This document shows positions 25,201 through 37,376 of a stretch of DNA of 64,000 nt, piece by piece. The notes under the pieces are model-generated. The model made no database searches and had not been told where the DNA came from. It worked only from the letters and a program-made list of their open reading frames with translations. A program made the position numbers and the translations under genes. The DNA is from Sordaria brevicollis (Eukaryota; Ascomycota; Sordariomycetes; Sordariales; Sordariaceae). The stretch covers positions 4,836,001-4,900,000 of the forward strand of contig JAUTDP010000002.1 in NCBI GenBank assembly GCA_033439795.1, in the 5' to 3' direction. Each line of letters starts with the position of its first letter. Position 1 is the first letter of the stretch.

Positions 25201-27343
25201 GAGGATAAAATAGATTATAGAGGGTTGGAGAAATAACCGCAAAACGTAGGTGATAATCGATGGGATATTGGGATATAAAAAAGGGTAAAAATGTATATAT
25301 TTTTAGCTATTCGAGCATGGGGCGCCTCTTTTTGCAAGTCCCCCCCTTTTGCTAGAAATTCCGCTTGCCAGCCCCACTTGCAACTGCTAGGATCTTTACT
25401 GTAGGCAGTAGGCAAATTTTTATCGAAAGATGAAGCTGTCAAAATTTGAAAGACGGCCCGAATTTCCTAGTCCACCGTCCGCCGCTAGAAAAAAGCTGGA
25501 AAGGGGGTGCTGACAACTAGCACTAACACCAAATCTCTTGGCGGTCGTTGAATTTGCTGATGTCGGATTGGTGGGACTACTACCTACCTCTACTCATCGT
25601 GTACCTGTCAGCCTTTCAGGTATACGCAGCTACGGTACGATGTTGATACTTGATATCGGAGAAATAGCGGACGTGAAGAGACGAGGAGGAGCCAACTTCG
25701 GACCGGGCTCACCGTTCGGATTATGGGACGGTGATAATGGCGTCAACACAAGTCATCTCGATTGAGTGCTTACCTGCGAACGTGCAGGGTAGGCAGTTTA
25801 GCAAGACCTGCTTTTTGTCCTCATGGCATATTTGCAGTTTGGCTTTTTAAACTTTGGTGATAAGATAGGATAATCGCGATTTGATCTCAGATCCTTCGCG
25901 GCTATGTGCCTTTTACCCGCTGTATCCGCATAGTGTCCGCGCGTCTGTGAATCCTACTGGTCTCGCAGCTATAAAGCAGAAGTAGAAACAGAAGCAGGGT
26001 AAGGTACCTTCTTACTTCAGCTCACATTTTGGCTTGTAACCGTTCTCAAGGTCTAGACGACGGCGAGGTGCGTGATGCAAGCGTTGGTAGCCGAGCCGAA
26101 CCAACAGTTTAACCCGGCAATCTGTCATGGGATGGGGAAATCATTGCCTTTTGTATCGAGAAAGGGGTCTTTTCCCGGATGCTTGTTTTCATCATCAACC
26201 TGTAAAGTAAACAAACTGTCACTTGTCTACCTTACATCATGTACATGCAGATACATACACCTGGCATACGGACGTAGGGCCATGTGCAGAGCCGAGCCGG
26301 CATGCTGCACTTGCTCCGTATCCGATTCCGTGCACACGGGTTTTATTGTACTTGCATAACATCTGTACTTCAACGTCAGTCGAGCTTCTTTAGAGGACAT
26401 CTCCCACGAAAAAAGTGTCGTGATACCAACAAAGTACCAAACACCATAAGACATCGCACTACCTCCGGTGACGGGTGTTACTACGTTGCCCGATATGTAG
26501 TAGATATTCGCGTCTGGTAACGAAGGTCGAGACCGGCCAAGAGTTGTTCGACGTCAAGAATGCGGGGGTGGAGACTGGAGACTAGATGGACCAGACCCCG
26601 GGGATCATCAATCATGACAGGGACACAACATGGCGAACTGGTCGATCATCAGATCGGGTATTTAATCTGTGAGCGAGTAGCGACAGATGCTTTGCTGCAA
26701 GAGAAGTGAAGCTGTTGACATTTGACAAGCTTTGTCATCCGCCTCAATCTTCGCGATACGAGCGGCGGGGAGATTTTGGCGTTACGCGGGGGATGTATGT
26801 AGCCGTTGTCAGGTTGACATGAATTATGGGATAGGTTTGCTCAAGAAGGGCTTTCGTGATGTTAACCAACTCAAATGGTTATCTGTTAACAAGAACTCGA
26901 TTGCGTGGTCTTCTTCCCCCTTCGTGACATCTAAAATATGGGGAAGTGGAATGTACCACTGCAGTACCCGATGCTGATCAGTTCCTTCCTCTCAAATTGC
27001 CAGGTGTATGTTTTTCGGGTTGCGACTTCCTCCCTATCTTTGGCGATTTTCGTTCCATACCTAGAAAATTTTCTGTCGTTCTCCAAGGTGGGAAGGTGCG
27101 GTCTAACTTGGACAATCCATGAATTCCCAACGGACTGTCCAGGACGGTACGTCTAATGTCGCAATCAACAAGTCACCGAACAACTTGACGTCTTCAAACA
27201 TGCACCGTTATTTGCAGTTACCAAACGCAAGTGGAATATCCGCGCGCAACCCCCCAAAACTGCCGCTTACACGCAGCCGCCATTTCCACTTACAAACGCG
27301 ACCAACAGCCGCGCTTCTATCCCTCTCGCTTACCCTTCCCTTG
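25201..27343. other. Non-coding stretch after the AT-rich block
   Basis: Composition becomes balanced within about 200 bp and TpG/CpA return. Only short, mutually overlapping frames on both strands are present, none with conserved-looking sequence or a good start context plus introns. I see no gene here. Confidence 0.5.
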
Positions 27344-27715
27344 TACAGTCAAGTCTGCAATTAACGATCAGAGGCATAACGATAATCTGGTTATTACGAT
27401 CAGTTTCATCGCCACCAATTTTTTTTGGTGTAGATTATAGCAGATTAACGATAAATTCCGTATTACGATTACGATCAGAAATCCGGCCAACTTTGTATAG
27501 TGATCGTTATAACCGTTTGGTGTAAGATGTGAAAGAGACCGCCAAGACACCCCTTGTTGGCGACTCTTTTTGTACCTTACTACCAAACCTTAGTACCAAT
27601 GTACCTCTTCAGGGCTTGCCTTGGCGTGCTTGGCAGTCTGGAGGTAGCGATAATCTGGGTATAACGTTCAGATTGGCCAGTATAGTCGATATCGTTAATT
27701 GCAGACTTGACTGTA
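27344..27715. mobile_element. MITE of mariner/Fot1 (pogo) type
   Basis: Perfect 25-bp inverted repeats lie at 27344-27368 and 27691-27715. The outermost TA on each side can be taken as the target-site duplication, leaving an element of 368 bp (27346-27713) with termini starting CAGTCAAGTCTGCAATTA. TA duplication and a CAGTCAAG-type terminus fit Tc1/mariner elements, and fungal Fot1-like ends are similar. The interior has no coding capacity but carries short repeats: CGATAATCTGG in direct orientation at 27380 and 27648, and TTACGATCAG at 27394 and 27469. No transposase is present, so it is non-autonomous. It shows no clear RIP damage. Confidence 0.8.
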
Positions 27716-30700
27716 AGCAATGCACCGGTCCCTTGAACCCCCACGGTTTTGCACCCTTGATCACTCCTTCCCAAGAGATAATTTACCTCTCTCCTCACAA
27801 AATTTTTCATCCGCATGACCACGAAGAGATTTCATCTCACTTCGGGGAAGGTGGGTCGGGAAAGGTAGGACGGGCCCGAAGGACAGGCCCGAAGGACGGG
27901 AACGGAAGGTACGGGTTCCTCCGCCGTGGACTACCTACTACGGACGGAAAAGAGCGGACGGGGGAGCTCCTGCCCGAGGCTCAGTCATTTCCACTTTCGA
28001 CCTATCTCATTTTCGGTTTGCAATCAGGCAACGTCACAGAACCGAGGATCAAAATGTTACAATCTTGATGGGACGAAAATATGGGGAATCGTGAAGCCAA
28101 GAGCAATGGATAAATGAAGGGACTGCAAGGTAATTTATCCCACGTGTTTTCGAGTGGGACAACTTGCGGTAGAGGAGGGTCTACACTAAAAGCATCGGAG
28201 AGGAGGAGGGCGGCTCGGCGCGGAGGGGTTCTCGGCCTGGGTTGTGCAGGGCGGAGATAGATGGGCGTCCGATGGGCGTCGGCATCATTTTGGTCCCTCG
28301 AGTTTTGCTACACGACCGCTCAAATCCATAAATGCGGTGCTCATTCAGTCTTGAACACGCAATTCTTTTTTGGTGTGGACTTGTCAGTTTCAGCCAAGCA
28401 GATGAAGTTGAAGCCGAGGCCCATGGATAGGTACTCGCAAGATATCCAACTTCGGGAATGGTGTCCCAACCAAAGGACCAAAGAAACGCATTATCGTCCT
28501 CGGCATGAACAGTTATCGAATACGAAGCACACCCATCACACTTACCAATTCCCCAAACCAAATTCATAGGATGAGATGAAGCAATAGCGAATATCAAAAA
28601 GCGAAAAGAAGAGAGGTGTGGTTACAAACTCCCACTCCCCAACAAGGGTGTCTTACTGGCACGGCTACCTAGCAACTAGTGTCATTGATGCTAGTGCACA
28701 TCATGCACAAAAATGCGTGGAGAGCGTGGGGGACGAGGGGGACGAGGGGGTGGGAGATGTCACACTTCAACACCACGTCCAGTCAACATCATGGCTCTCC
28801 TGTCGTGTCGTGTACATGGGCGCCAATTGCGTCTTCTACCGATGGATGCACGAGGTGCGCGATGTTGCGTGTTCAAGTTCGTGGACGTGTGTGAGCGTGT
28901 ATGTGTGCCATTAGTTTAGCTGCGCGGGGGTTTATAACTGATTTATTCCTGATGTTGGAAGAAAAGAGATAGTTTGAGTTTTAACTCGACCACGAAACGG
29001 TCGTGTTCGCGGCCTCATACTTGCACCCGCGCGAATGATATCTGTGGCTGGATGGAGTATGTGTTAGAGAGAGGCAGCACCGTTATTGTTCGCAACCATG
29101 ACTTAGTCAGACCTTGTGTCTGATGAGTAAACAACAGCCCTTCATTTATACTCCAGACAGAACAATCCGGGGAACAAAGCACCTCAAACGGGATGGCGTC
29201 CGGCACGCGGGTCACGGGTTACTCACTGACAAGACACATGGAATGCCGTTTGACTTCCTTCTTTGATAGCATTCTCTGTGAAGTTTGAGACGGAGATCCC
29301 CGTGTTGTTCGACTGGCAGAGCGATCGAGAGTACGGTACTCTCAATCAACCGTTCTGTTCTAGACAGCAAAGCAAAAAGGGTCCCCTTCCCTTGTGTCGA
29401 TCCTATAACAGCAAGTTAGGATACTCTTGCGAGTCTTGACATTCGCAGGGCACATGATAGCTGTCTTGTGTAAGTGGTAGTGGCAATATAAATTCCCCAG
29501 CTTGCTCCTTGTCTCTCCTGTCTGTCAGTTGTCAGTTTTGATTGAAACGGTACCTACCTACTGTAGCAACCTGGGTTGATTCAGTTTTCAGCTCTGCCCG
29601 TTCCGTCTCAGTAGAAAAGACAGCGAGGAATATCGGATTAGGAGTTTCTGACCAACCAAAACACCGCTTCTGTTTTCCGGATAGCAATGTGGGATGGGGT
29701 GTAAGTGGTTGCCGTCGTCCCTTTTTCGAAAACCAAAAAAAGGGCCACTTGACCACCCCGAATTTCAATGGCGTTGAAATACAAAGAAAAAAAAAAAAGA
29801 TAATTGGGGATTATTTGGGGGTTGTTATTGGTGCCTGTTGACCCTATAGTTCAGTGACACTGTGTTGTGTCTTTCGTCTCGTATGAACGGTGGCTAGTCC
29901 GTTTGTGACAATTAACGATTACCGACCGGCCCGTATCGATGTGCTCCGTCCGGACGGCCTCCTGCCGCCGTCCACAACATCTGCCGCGCACGGAGTCAAC
30001 AGCGCCGGCCGACCAGGTATCCACTTCCCCGGACTGCGATCATCGACCCCGGGTTATGGGTTATTCTAGGGTTGAACATCCAGGAACAGAAACGCCAGGA
30101 ACGTCAGCGACCACAGAAGCGTCTAGACGGGTCTGTGAAGAGTAGCAAACATGGGGTGATCTTTGTCTGTTTTTGACACCACTTCATCACACAACGAAGG
30201 GGCTTGATGTGCTTGATGAGATGGCTGCTGTCATCTGGTATCCTTCGCTTCCAGACTGTCGGGTATTGGATTTGCCTTTTGGGTCGGGGAATGGGGGCTT
30301 GATTGGATAAGACGTCCATCTGGTCGATGACAAGGCTGGAGGAGGTTTATGAGATGCAACAGGTCGACTTTTTCACAGGGCAAAGTTTGCTTTTGATCGA
30401 GCGGTCTTTTTGGCTGGGCTTGCTGGGGCTTGGTGAGTGTGGTTTCGAGGCGCGCTTGAATCTCTTGAAAATCTTGATCGCCCCCGTTACCATGTGGTTG
30501 GAAGCGAGATGGGCAGGGCAAGGTGTGGCATGAAGGTGAGGCAGGTCATTTTGCATCACGAATCGTGAATGATGCTCCCAAGGGCAGAAGGATGAATCTC
30601 CACCACAGACATAGTCGGCTGGCCTGGCTGGCTTCAGATTGCAGCATTTCGAATATCAATGCGGACATGACCGTTTGAGAACGAAGGGCAGCATGGTGTT

Positions 30701-33700
30701 GAGGAAGGCCAGGCCACCCGAGGCCCTGTCGTGCAAGGCACAGCAGCAAATATCCCTATCCCTGGACCGTTATGATGAGCCTGGTGCTCACGTGCCGAAG
30801 CAACGAAAATGCCTCGATCCCAGCCTGGCAGGGTGCGACACCAGAACTCCAGGGTTGGATGAGTAATGAGAGAAAATCGCCAGGGTTTTACGAAGGGGGT
30901 CCCACTCGCAGGAAACGATGGTGATCCACAAAACCCCCGAGGCTAGAATTGATGCCGGGCTGGCGAATGACCCGATGCCATGGCTTCGAAAGATGAAACG
31001 GCGCATAGAAGTCCGTATTATCGAAGATAAAAACAACGGTAAGAAAAACGTTAATGGCGATTTTGATAACGAAAAGGAAATCAGCGAGAATGCTTCCTGT
31101 AGAGTGAATTCAGAAGGCATTGGTTTGCAGTGATAGCAAGGCGCCGTTGGCATTTTCCCGTAGCCGGAGATCCGAATTTCCCTTCCCTAGTGCGTGCCGC
31201 GGAAGTTGATGTTTTGCGCCTGGCGAGTGCGATTTCCATTGCAAATCATTGACCAGGGAGCAACTCAACTGCTTGCAGTGAATGATACAGCGTGCGTGGG
31301 GTGCATCGTCGATTCGGATAATGTCTTGTTGCACAGCGCAAAGACAACAACGACGAGAGACAAACAGACTCTCCGAAGAAAACACAATCATGATGTCCGT
31401 CCAGAGGAAGCTGCGGGCCGCATTTGTTGGTCAAGACTCACTTACTCGAGACATGATGGGTGCAACCGACGCTGAGTCCTGTTCCCAGGCAACGAAATTC
31501 ATCCTCCTCTTCTCTTCGAGGCTGAGGTCATTGTCGAAACGTGGCTGGCCCAGAAAGCGTACGGCATCTTGTTTTTACTTGAACAAGGACGGCAGCATCG
31601 TGATGGTGGCTCGATGGCCTAGTAGTTGTCCAGTGAGAATGAGGTTGATATGGCAACTGACCAACTGCCCGCATATGAGATATTACTGGAACCGGCAGTA
31701 CACACAAATCAGATCCGGGAGGGCGATTTTCTCATGCCATTGAACTGACTGACTGAACTTGCCACGACGAATGTGCGGATGGTCCCCCAACAAGCCGTAC
31801 CAACGGAAGAGAGGGCTGCCGTCCGCATGCACCTTTGCATCGTCGCTCCCATTCAAGACACCATCGTGAGATTCGCTGCATTGGGGTTTTGAGAACGGAC
31901 GACATGAGGCCGCAATGTGTTGTTTTACCTTGACGACAACGGACGGGTAGGCAAAGGTGTGTGGGTGTGTGTTGTCTGTTGGCCGCGGCAAAAGTTCAAA
32001 CGGAGCCGCCTGCTGCTCCCTGTGATGGAGGAGGATGAAATCACGAGGTCAGCTGGGCTGCTGGGGGGGCCATCAGGGAGGGGCAAACTGGCCCTGCCCT
32101 TGCTGCCCTTGCTTCCAACCAGAGAGGGCCGTCACAATCACAGCCGTGTCAGCACTTTGGCACTCTGGCAATCTGGATGGCCTTCCCACGCTGTCGATTC
32201 GATCACAGGCCGTGTCTATCGTGGTGGTGCCCGTTGTTCCATTTCCATTGTTGGCCGACGGGGTGACCCTATTTCAGGCTTTTTTGATCATTTCTAGTTT
32301 GACGGCAGTGCTGGATTGAGACGCAATTGGCGATGATTGTTAGTCTAGAATCCAGAAGGGTATGCGTAATGACGGGCGGATGGTCCCAATTTTGTCAATC
32401 TCTGGCAAGTCTCGTGTCTGTTGGTTGTTCCTCTGCTGGTTTCGCCCTGGGAATGGAATGACCGGAAGCAGCCATGGTAACGGTCGAACCCTTCATTTGG
32501 AACCATCAAGAGCCGTGCCAAAAGAAGGCAACGGGGCAATTGAGAATGAGGACTCGTGATCAAGAGCTGATCTCCCACAAGGGCCTTGCTGCCGTCGGGG
32601 GTTGCTGTGTTCGCGGAATTGGACATTGGACAGTGCAGGCATTCGCAAGCATGGCATCGCAGGCAGATTGCAAATGCGGGCCAACGATCCGCTAGTCCCT
32701 TGGAAGTGCCGTAACATTGGGCGACAGGTGTCAGGCACCAGCTGCCAGTCATTGCATCAGGAACAGACATGGCTTGACACTTGGCAGGTCCCCTGGTCTT
32801 GACTCTTGAGCACTGACCACTCACAGCTCCCAGGAACGGTTCAGCACGCTGAGGTTCGAGAGAGTCAGCGTGGCGATTTGCGGGGAAGAAGGCCTGGGCT
32901 TTTCCAGCTTCAAGACCACCTGAGCACCTGACTTTTGACTCGACGGCGGCAAGGCTTTCAGGCTTTCCATGGTAAAAGAAAGGGTCCGTTTTCTGGCACC
33001 TGACCTCACTCAGCAAATTCAATGGGCATGATGATGTCGGTAGATGGGCCGAGATGTTTGGGAGGATTGATTTGACCGTTTTCGAACACAAGATGTATGG
33101 GAGAGACAGAAACGTGGTGCGTCGACATGACTGACAACGGACAACCACCAAAAACAACCATCGTGATGATTGATATGAATACACAGACTTATATAACCAC
33201 AAACATGTTGCCAATGGAACCTGGATTTCCGGGAGATCTCCCCGAGAAACCCAACATCATCGTGAAGGATGGCATCCCATTTGGGGAGAATAGTTCCCAT
33301 TGCAGCATCGTAGTGGTAACCCAGAGTAACCCATCATTCCAGTTGAGGCACTCTGGCTAGACATTCTGGGTAGCATCTTCTACCGTCGACACGTCTCTGG
33401 CATTTCGTTGCCCGTGGTGGTGGTGTCCCAATCCCAACTGGTTGTCCCTGGGCCTGAGCAGCCGACCGTTTGCGACACCCCAGGCACACGCATGATTCAA
33501 ACCGTGGGCTGGGGCCGAAAATGCTCCCGAAACCCCACAGGCGCCTTAAGTTCCCAATGCGTTTAGAGAGAAGAAGTGAGACTAAGCTTCATGCGGTATG
33601 TTTTGCTAGAATGCTACCCTTCCGGGAAATTGAGGCATTCAGCCCCAAGACAGCCGTGGATGGCCCTGAGCCTTGGGTTCCAACGGTAAAAAGTGCCCCA

Positions 33701-34515
33701 GATTTGACGCTCCGTCGGGACGAAAAGGCAGACGGTTGCAGTTCCGGGGCTGTTGTGAGTGCGATGCTGATGCAATTGGAGCAGAATTGGAGACCGCGGG
33801 ACGTCCATCACCAGACTGGACCTGTAGCTGTTGGCATGTCATTCCCATTATGACGCCCTGAATGTCATGTCAGTCTCTGTTGATCTCGAGTCCGTGATGC
33901 TGTTTTTGAAGGGATGGACGCGACGATGCACCTCATCACAAGGCACAGGTCCACCTGCCCTGCCTAACGTGTGGAGTTTTGGTGGTGATTTTCCTTCATC
34001 CGTTGTGTGTTGCTGCTCAGAGTTTGACTTTGACTTGAGAATGAAATCGTGGGTGGGCACGGGGGCAGCAGAAAACGGACGACAGCAAGGGTTGTGCTTG
34101 ACTGACCGGTACTTTACAATTACAAAAGTGATGCACCCGGTCAATTACCCGTTTCGGTTGGCTTACTTTTCACGGGGCAGTACCGCGTACCGCTCCGTAC
34201 CCGCGTACCGTAACCCCCCGCCGCCACCACCCACCACCCTCTAATTTGGCCCTCCATTACGAGGCATCAAGGGGTCGCCGGTACGTATTTCTTGTACCTG
34301 TACTGTAACTGAGAACACAATGGAGCGCAAGGGACAAGGGGCCGAGAGTTGGACGGTACGGTATTGAACCAATTGGCCTCGTTCACCGCGTCTTGTGAGC
34401 CGGCCACTCTGGGCTGCCCTGGGACTGGCCAGCCAGTGTCAGTGAGTCCAGGGCCCCGTCGCCGTATCGGTCCCATCCCGCGCTCCAGTGCCAGCAGCAC
34501 AAGAAGCAAAGTGGA
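27716..34515. other. Long intergenic stretch without a supported gene
   Basis: Nearly 7 kb of balanced DNA. Open frames exist on both strands, up to 289 codons at 32345-33214 on the minus strand, but their proteins are rich in Cys/Ser/Pro/His, lack recognisable domains and overlap frames on the other strand. Low-complexity points include GGGGGACGAG repeats near 28730-28750 and a 12-bp A run near 29787. Small frames at 30918-31133 and 33097-33360 are the only ones with protein-like composition, and I do not call them. Confidence 0.45.
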
Positions 34516-35548
34516 TGACTGTCACGCACTGCATTGCACCGACGAGGGGAGTGGAGGTACGTACCGAAATACCTAGTGTACAGAGAGGAGAGAGACCAGC
34601 GACCGGGACAGGGCAAGTGGAAACAGCGAGCAGTCACGGTCGGCCTGGGCCTCCGCTTCTCGATTGACTTTGACGTCCACCCCTTCCTTGCCAATCCAAC
34701 CTGCCACTGCAGTACAATTAGACATCAATATCCTGTCCCCCACCACGGTCCGAATCCCTCTTCTGTTCGATCTTTTTCGTCTTTGTCACCAACTCCTGTC
34801 CAACACCACCAACACATTACAACAACAACAACACCAGTTACCATTCACTTCACGCCCATTCCGACAGCTTCTCAGTAATTACTAATTGCTGGCCGCCACC
34901 TGTTTCTTGGTATCTGTGTGGAGAATTGGAAGGAAAGCCGACGACGACGACGACATAGTTCACGATCTTCGACGACAACACTTCCACGAGAACATCTGAG
35001 AGGATAAAAGGGGAACTAAAAAGAGGAGGACTCCGACTTTGCATTGAACCACCTCCTGCGCCAACACTCGCACTACTGTACCAGCCGTCGCCGACAAAAC
35101 AGACCCACCACAGCCGGCCACGAAGTCGAAAAAAGCGGGCACTCCCAAGCGAAGAGATTTACACTTTAGGACATCCGGTCCCCGAACCCGTCGACGACAG
35201 CAGTCTTCAACAAACCACACAACCACCACCAGTTTCCATACGAGATCTCAATTGTCATCCGACATCCATCTACTGCGGAGCCATCTCAACTTGGGTCCAC
35301 TTTCGGTGCAGAGCAGATCCTGATTCCACAACAACTCTCCAGGATCGCATCCGCTGAAAGCAACACCGTGAATCCAACTTCACCAACAAGTCACCTCGAC
35401 TGAAGACAACAAAAACAAACAGCATCTCCAACTCCCCCAAGTCACAGGCTCGACTTTCGCGGTCGTTTTCGCGAAGTTAGCCGTCACCATTCGCCCTACC
35501 TAGCTCTCTTGCGTCTGCTCGGACCCAGCGAGCAGCCTTCCCCTCATC
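34516..35548 (+). promoter_or_regulatory. ATG-free, CA/CT-rich leader upstream of the AreA-like-domain gene
   Basis: Between the ATG at 34513 and the start codon at 35549 there is not one ATG on the plus strand in about 1,033 bases. The segment has CAACAACAACA and CACCACCAACA tracts and CT-rich tracts, as in fungal 5' untranslated regions. This supports a long scanned leader, with the transcription start at or upstream of roughly 34.7 kb. No TATA box is obvious. A leader intron cannot be excluded. Confidence 0.55.
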
Positions 35549-37376
35549 ATGCCTCTGTCATTAGAGACGCCCGTCCTGCAGGTCGACGCCAATGTCATCC
35601 ACAAGGTCGACACAACCAACCCCGCAAACCTGTTTAGCATGTGGACAGGTACGAGCCCAGTCTCCTGACTCCCTGTTCCTGATCTACCCGCATGGCGCCA
35701 CCCCCCATGCGCCCCCAGTAGCCATTGCTAACCTTGGATTTCCTCTCTCTCCAGTATTTGCCCGCTGTCGTGACTCCGTCCACCAGGGCCGTCGCCTTGA
35801 AAACCTGAGCTGGCGTCTTTGGAACCGGGAGACCTTTTGCTGTGAAAGCGAGGTCGCCGATATCGAATCCGCTGCCACCAGCCAGCCTCAGGACATCCAG
35901 AGGTATCCCGGCGGCGAGGACATGCCCCAACTGTCCGGTAGTGTGGATTCAGCTTTGGATGAGGAAGCCGTCGACTTCGGAAACGATACCGATGCCGAGC
36001 CGCTTGATTACCTCCGCCCCAGGATACAACGTCAGGACTCGTGTGCCAGCAACCGCAGCCGTGGTCGTGAGCGTCACATCACCTCTGGCGACCTCGAGAA
36101 GATGGTCGTCTCCATCATTGAGGCCAAGGTTCCTTTGAACGCTCCGCTCCCGAGCATCACCCTCGTCTTACCTCCCGTTGAGGAGGCGAAGCCTGCGCCT
36201 GCCGTCCACCAGCTTGAGAGGTCGGGATCTACCACATCAGAGTCTTCCTGCAACACCTCCGAGAACCCCTCGATGGAGTCGCTCCAGAACGCTGCTTCTG
36301 TCGAAGCTGCCCCTCAGCTACGACCCACGATTGTCACCCGTGGCTTCTCCGTTTCTCCCTCTCAACTACCCATCATTCAGCATGCTTCCGCTCATGCTTC
36401 TCGCCAGCCCTCGCCGAGCGTGATTCCCGAGCCTACCGCCGCTCCTGCTGCCAAGCCTGTCCAGCCTAAGAAGCAACAGGCGCGCTTCGCATTGGGCGCA
36501 TCCAACTCTGGCGATGACTCCTACACTGACCGCGAGCAGAGCTTCGACCACAGGAAGCAGCAGATTCCTCTCCCGCCTAAGAAGAAGATGTTCCAGGTTG
36601 GCAGGGGTTCATCTGAGGAGGAGGAATCCCCAAGAGACCTCAAGAGGACTGGTGCTCTTAACAAGCAGGTCATCATCCAGGACAGCTCGGCCATTAGCGA
36701 CGACTCAGATAGCGACTATGTCGACGAGAGCGCCATTGATGACGATGATGACTCGTCCGACTGGGAGGATTCGGTTGAGGAGAGCGGAAAGTCCAGCGTG
36801 GATGACAAGTTCAACTTCCAGCGTGTCGACTCCAAGGTCAACCTTACCTCTCGCCGCTCGCTTATCACTCTGATGTTGCACAATAACACTCGGGCCCAGA
36901 AGCTTGGCAACATTGCCTCGCAGTCCACTTCGGCTATTCCGCGTGCCCGCACCCAGCTCAACGGACCTTCTGTGGTTCCTTCTCCGAACGACTCCGACGA
37001 AGCACCCTTGATGATGAGAGGCAAGCGTGCTCCTCCTATGCGTCCTATCAACGAGATTCCTAGGTCGGCCGCCCAGCCCATCAACGCGGTTGCCACCGGC
37101 ATCCACCACCAGGCTTGCCTGTCTCCTCGCACTACAAGGCGCAACATGCTCGCCACCGAGTTGACCGAGTCCCTTCGCCGTAACCTGCTTTGGGAGAGAT
37201 CCCACAAGAACTCGACGGCCTCTGCGGTGCTTAAGCGTCGCCACACTTCTCAGGATGTTGCCAACCTCAAGCAGTATCCCGAGCGTCCCTGCATGAAGGA
37301 CGACAACGACAAGGAGCGTTGGGACCAATACTTCAACAAGAACGCCTACAGCGGCTATCACGCACAGGGTTGGTAA
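35549..37376 (+). CDS. AreA GATA-like N-terminal domain protein (DUF1752/DUF3295-type), two exons
   Basis: Exons 35549-35648 and 35755-37376 give a protein of 573 residues. The start is the first ATG after the ATG-free leader. Splicing fuses NLFSMWT with VFARCRDSVHQGRRLENLSWRLWNRE (about residues 27-60), the signature of the fungal AreA N-terminal GATA-like domain (Pfam DUF1752, also reported in Mks1-like proteins). The rest fits the fungal DUF3295 family: a Ser/Pro-rich middle, a KKKMFQVGRGSSEEEES block, an acidic stretch with SDWEDSVEESG (about 346-385) and a conserved C-terminal block starting TTRRNMLATELTESLRR (residue 493). No GATA zinc finger or membrane segment is present. A nuclear or cytosolic role in nutrient signalling is possible but is inferred only from the domain name. 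C-ending codons are frequent, unlike the RIP-mutated blocks. Confidence 0.9.
35649..35754 (+). other. Intron of the AreA-like-domain gene
   Basis: 106 bp, phase 1. Donor ACAG|GTACGA, branch site TGCTAAC at 35726-35732, pyrimidine-rich tract, acceptor CTCTCCAG|TATTTG. Without removing it, the conserved LFSMWT-VFARC domain would be split. Confidence 0.92.

Noticed and set aside
27529..28068. 179-codon plus-strand open frame
   Set aside because: Its first third lies inside the MITE and the rest has low-complexity GGACGGG repeats, so it is not a credible protein.
32345..33214. 289-codon minus-strand open frame
   Set aside because: Composition (Cys, Ser, His, Pro rich) and heavy overlap with frames on the other strand look like chance. 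No domain, start context or intron support.
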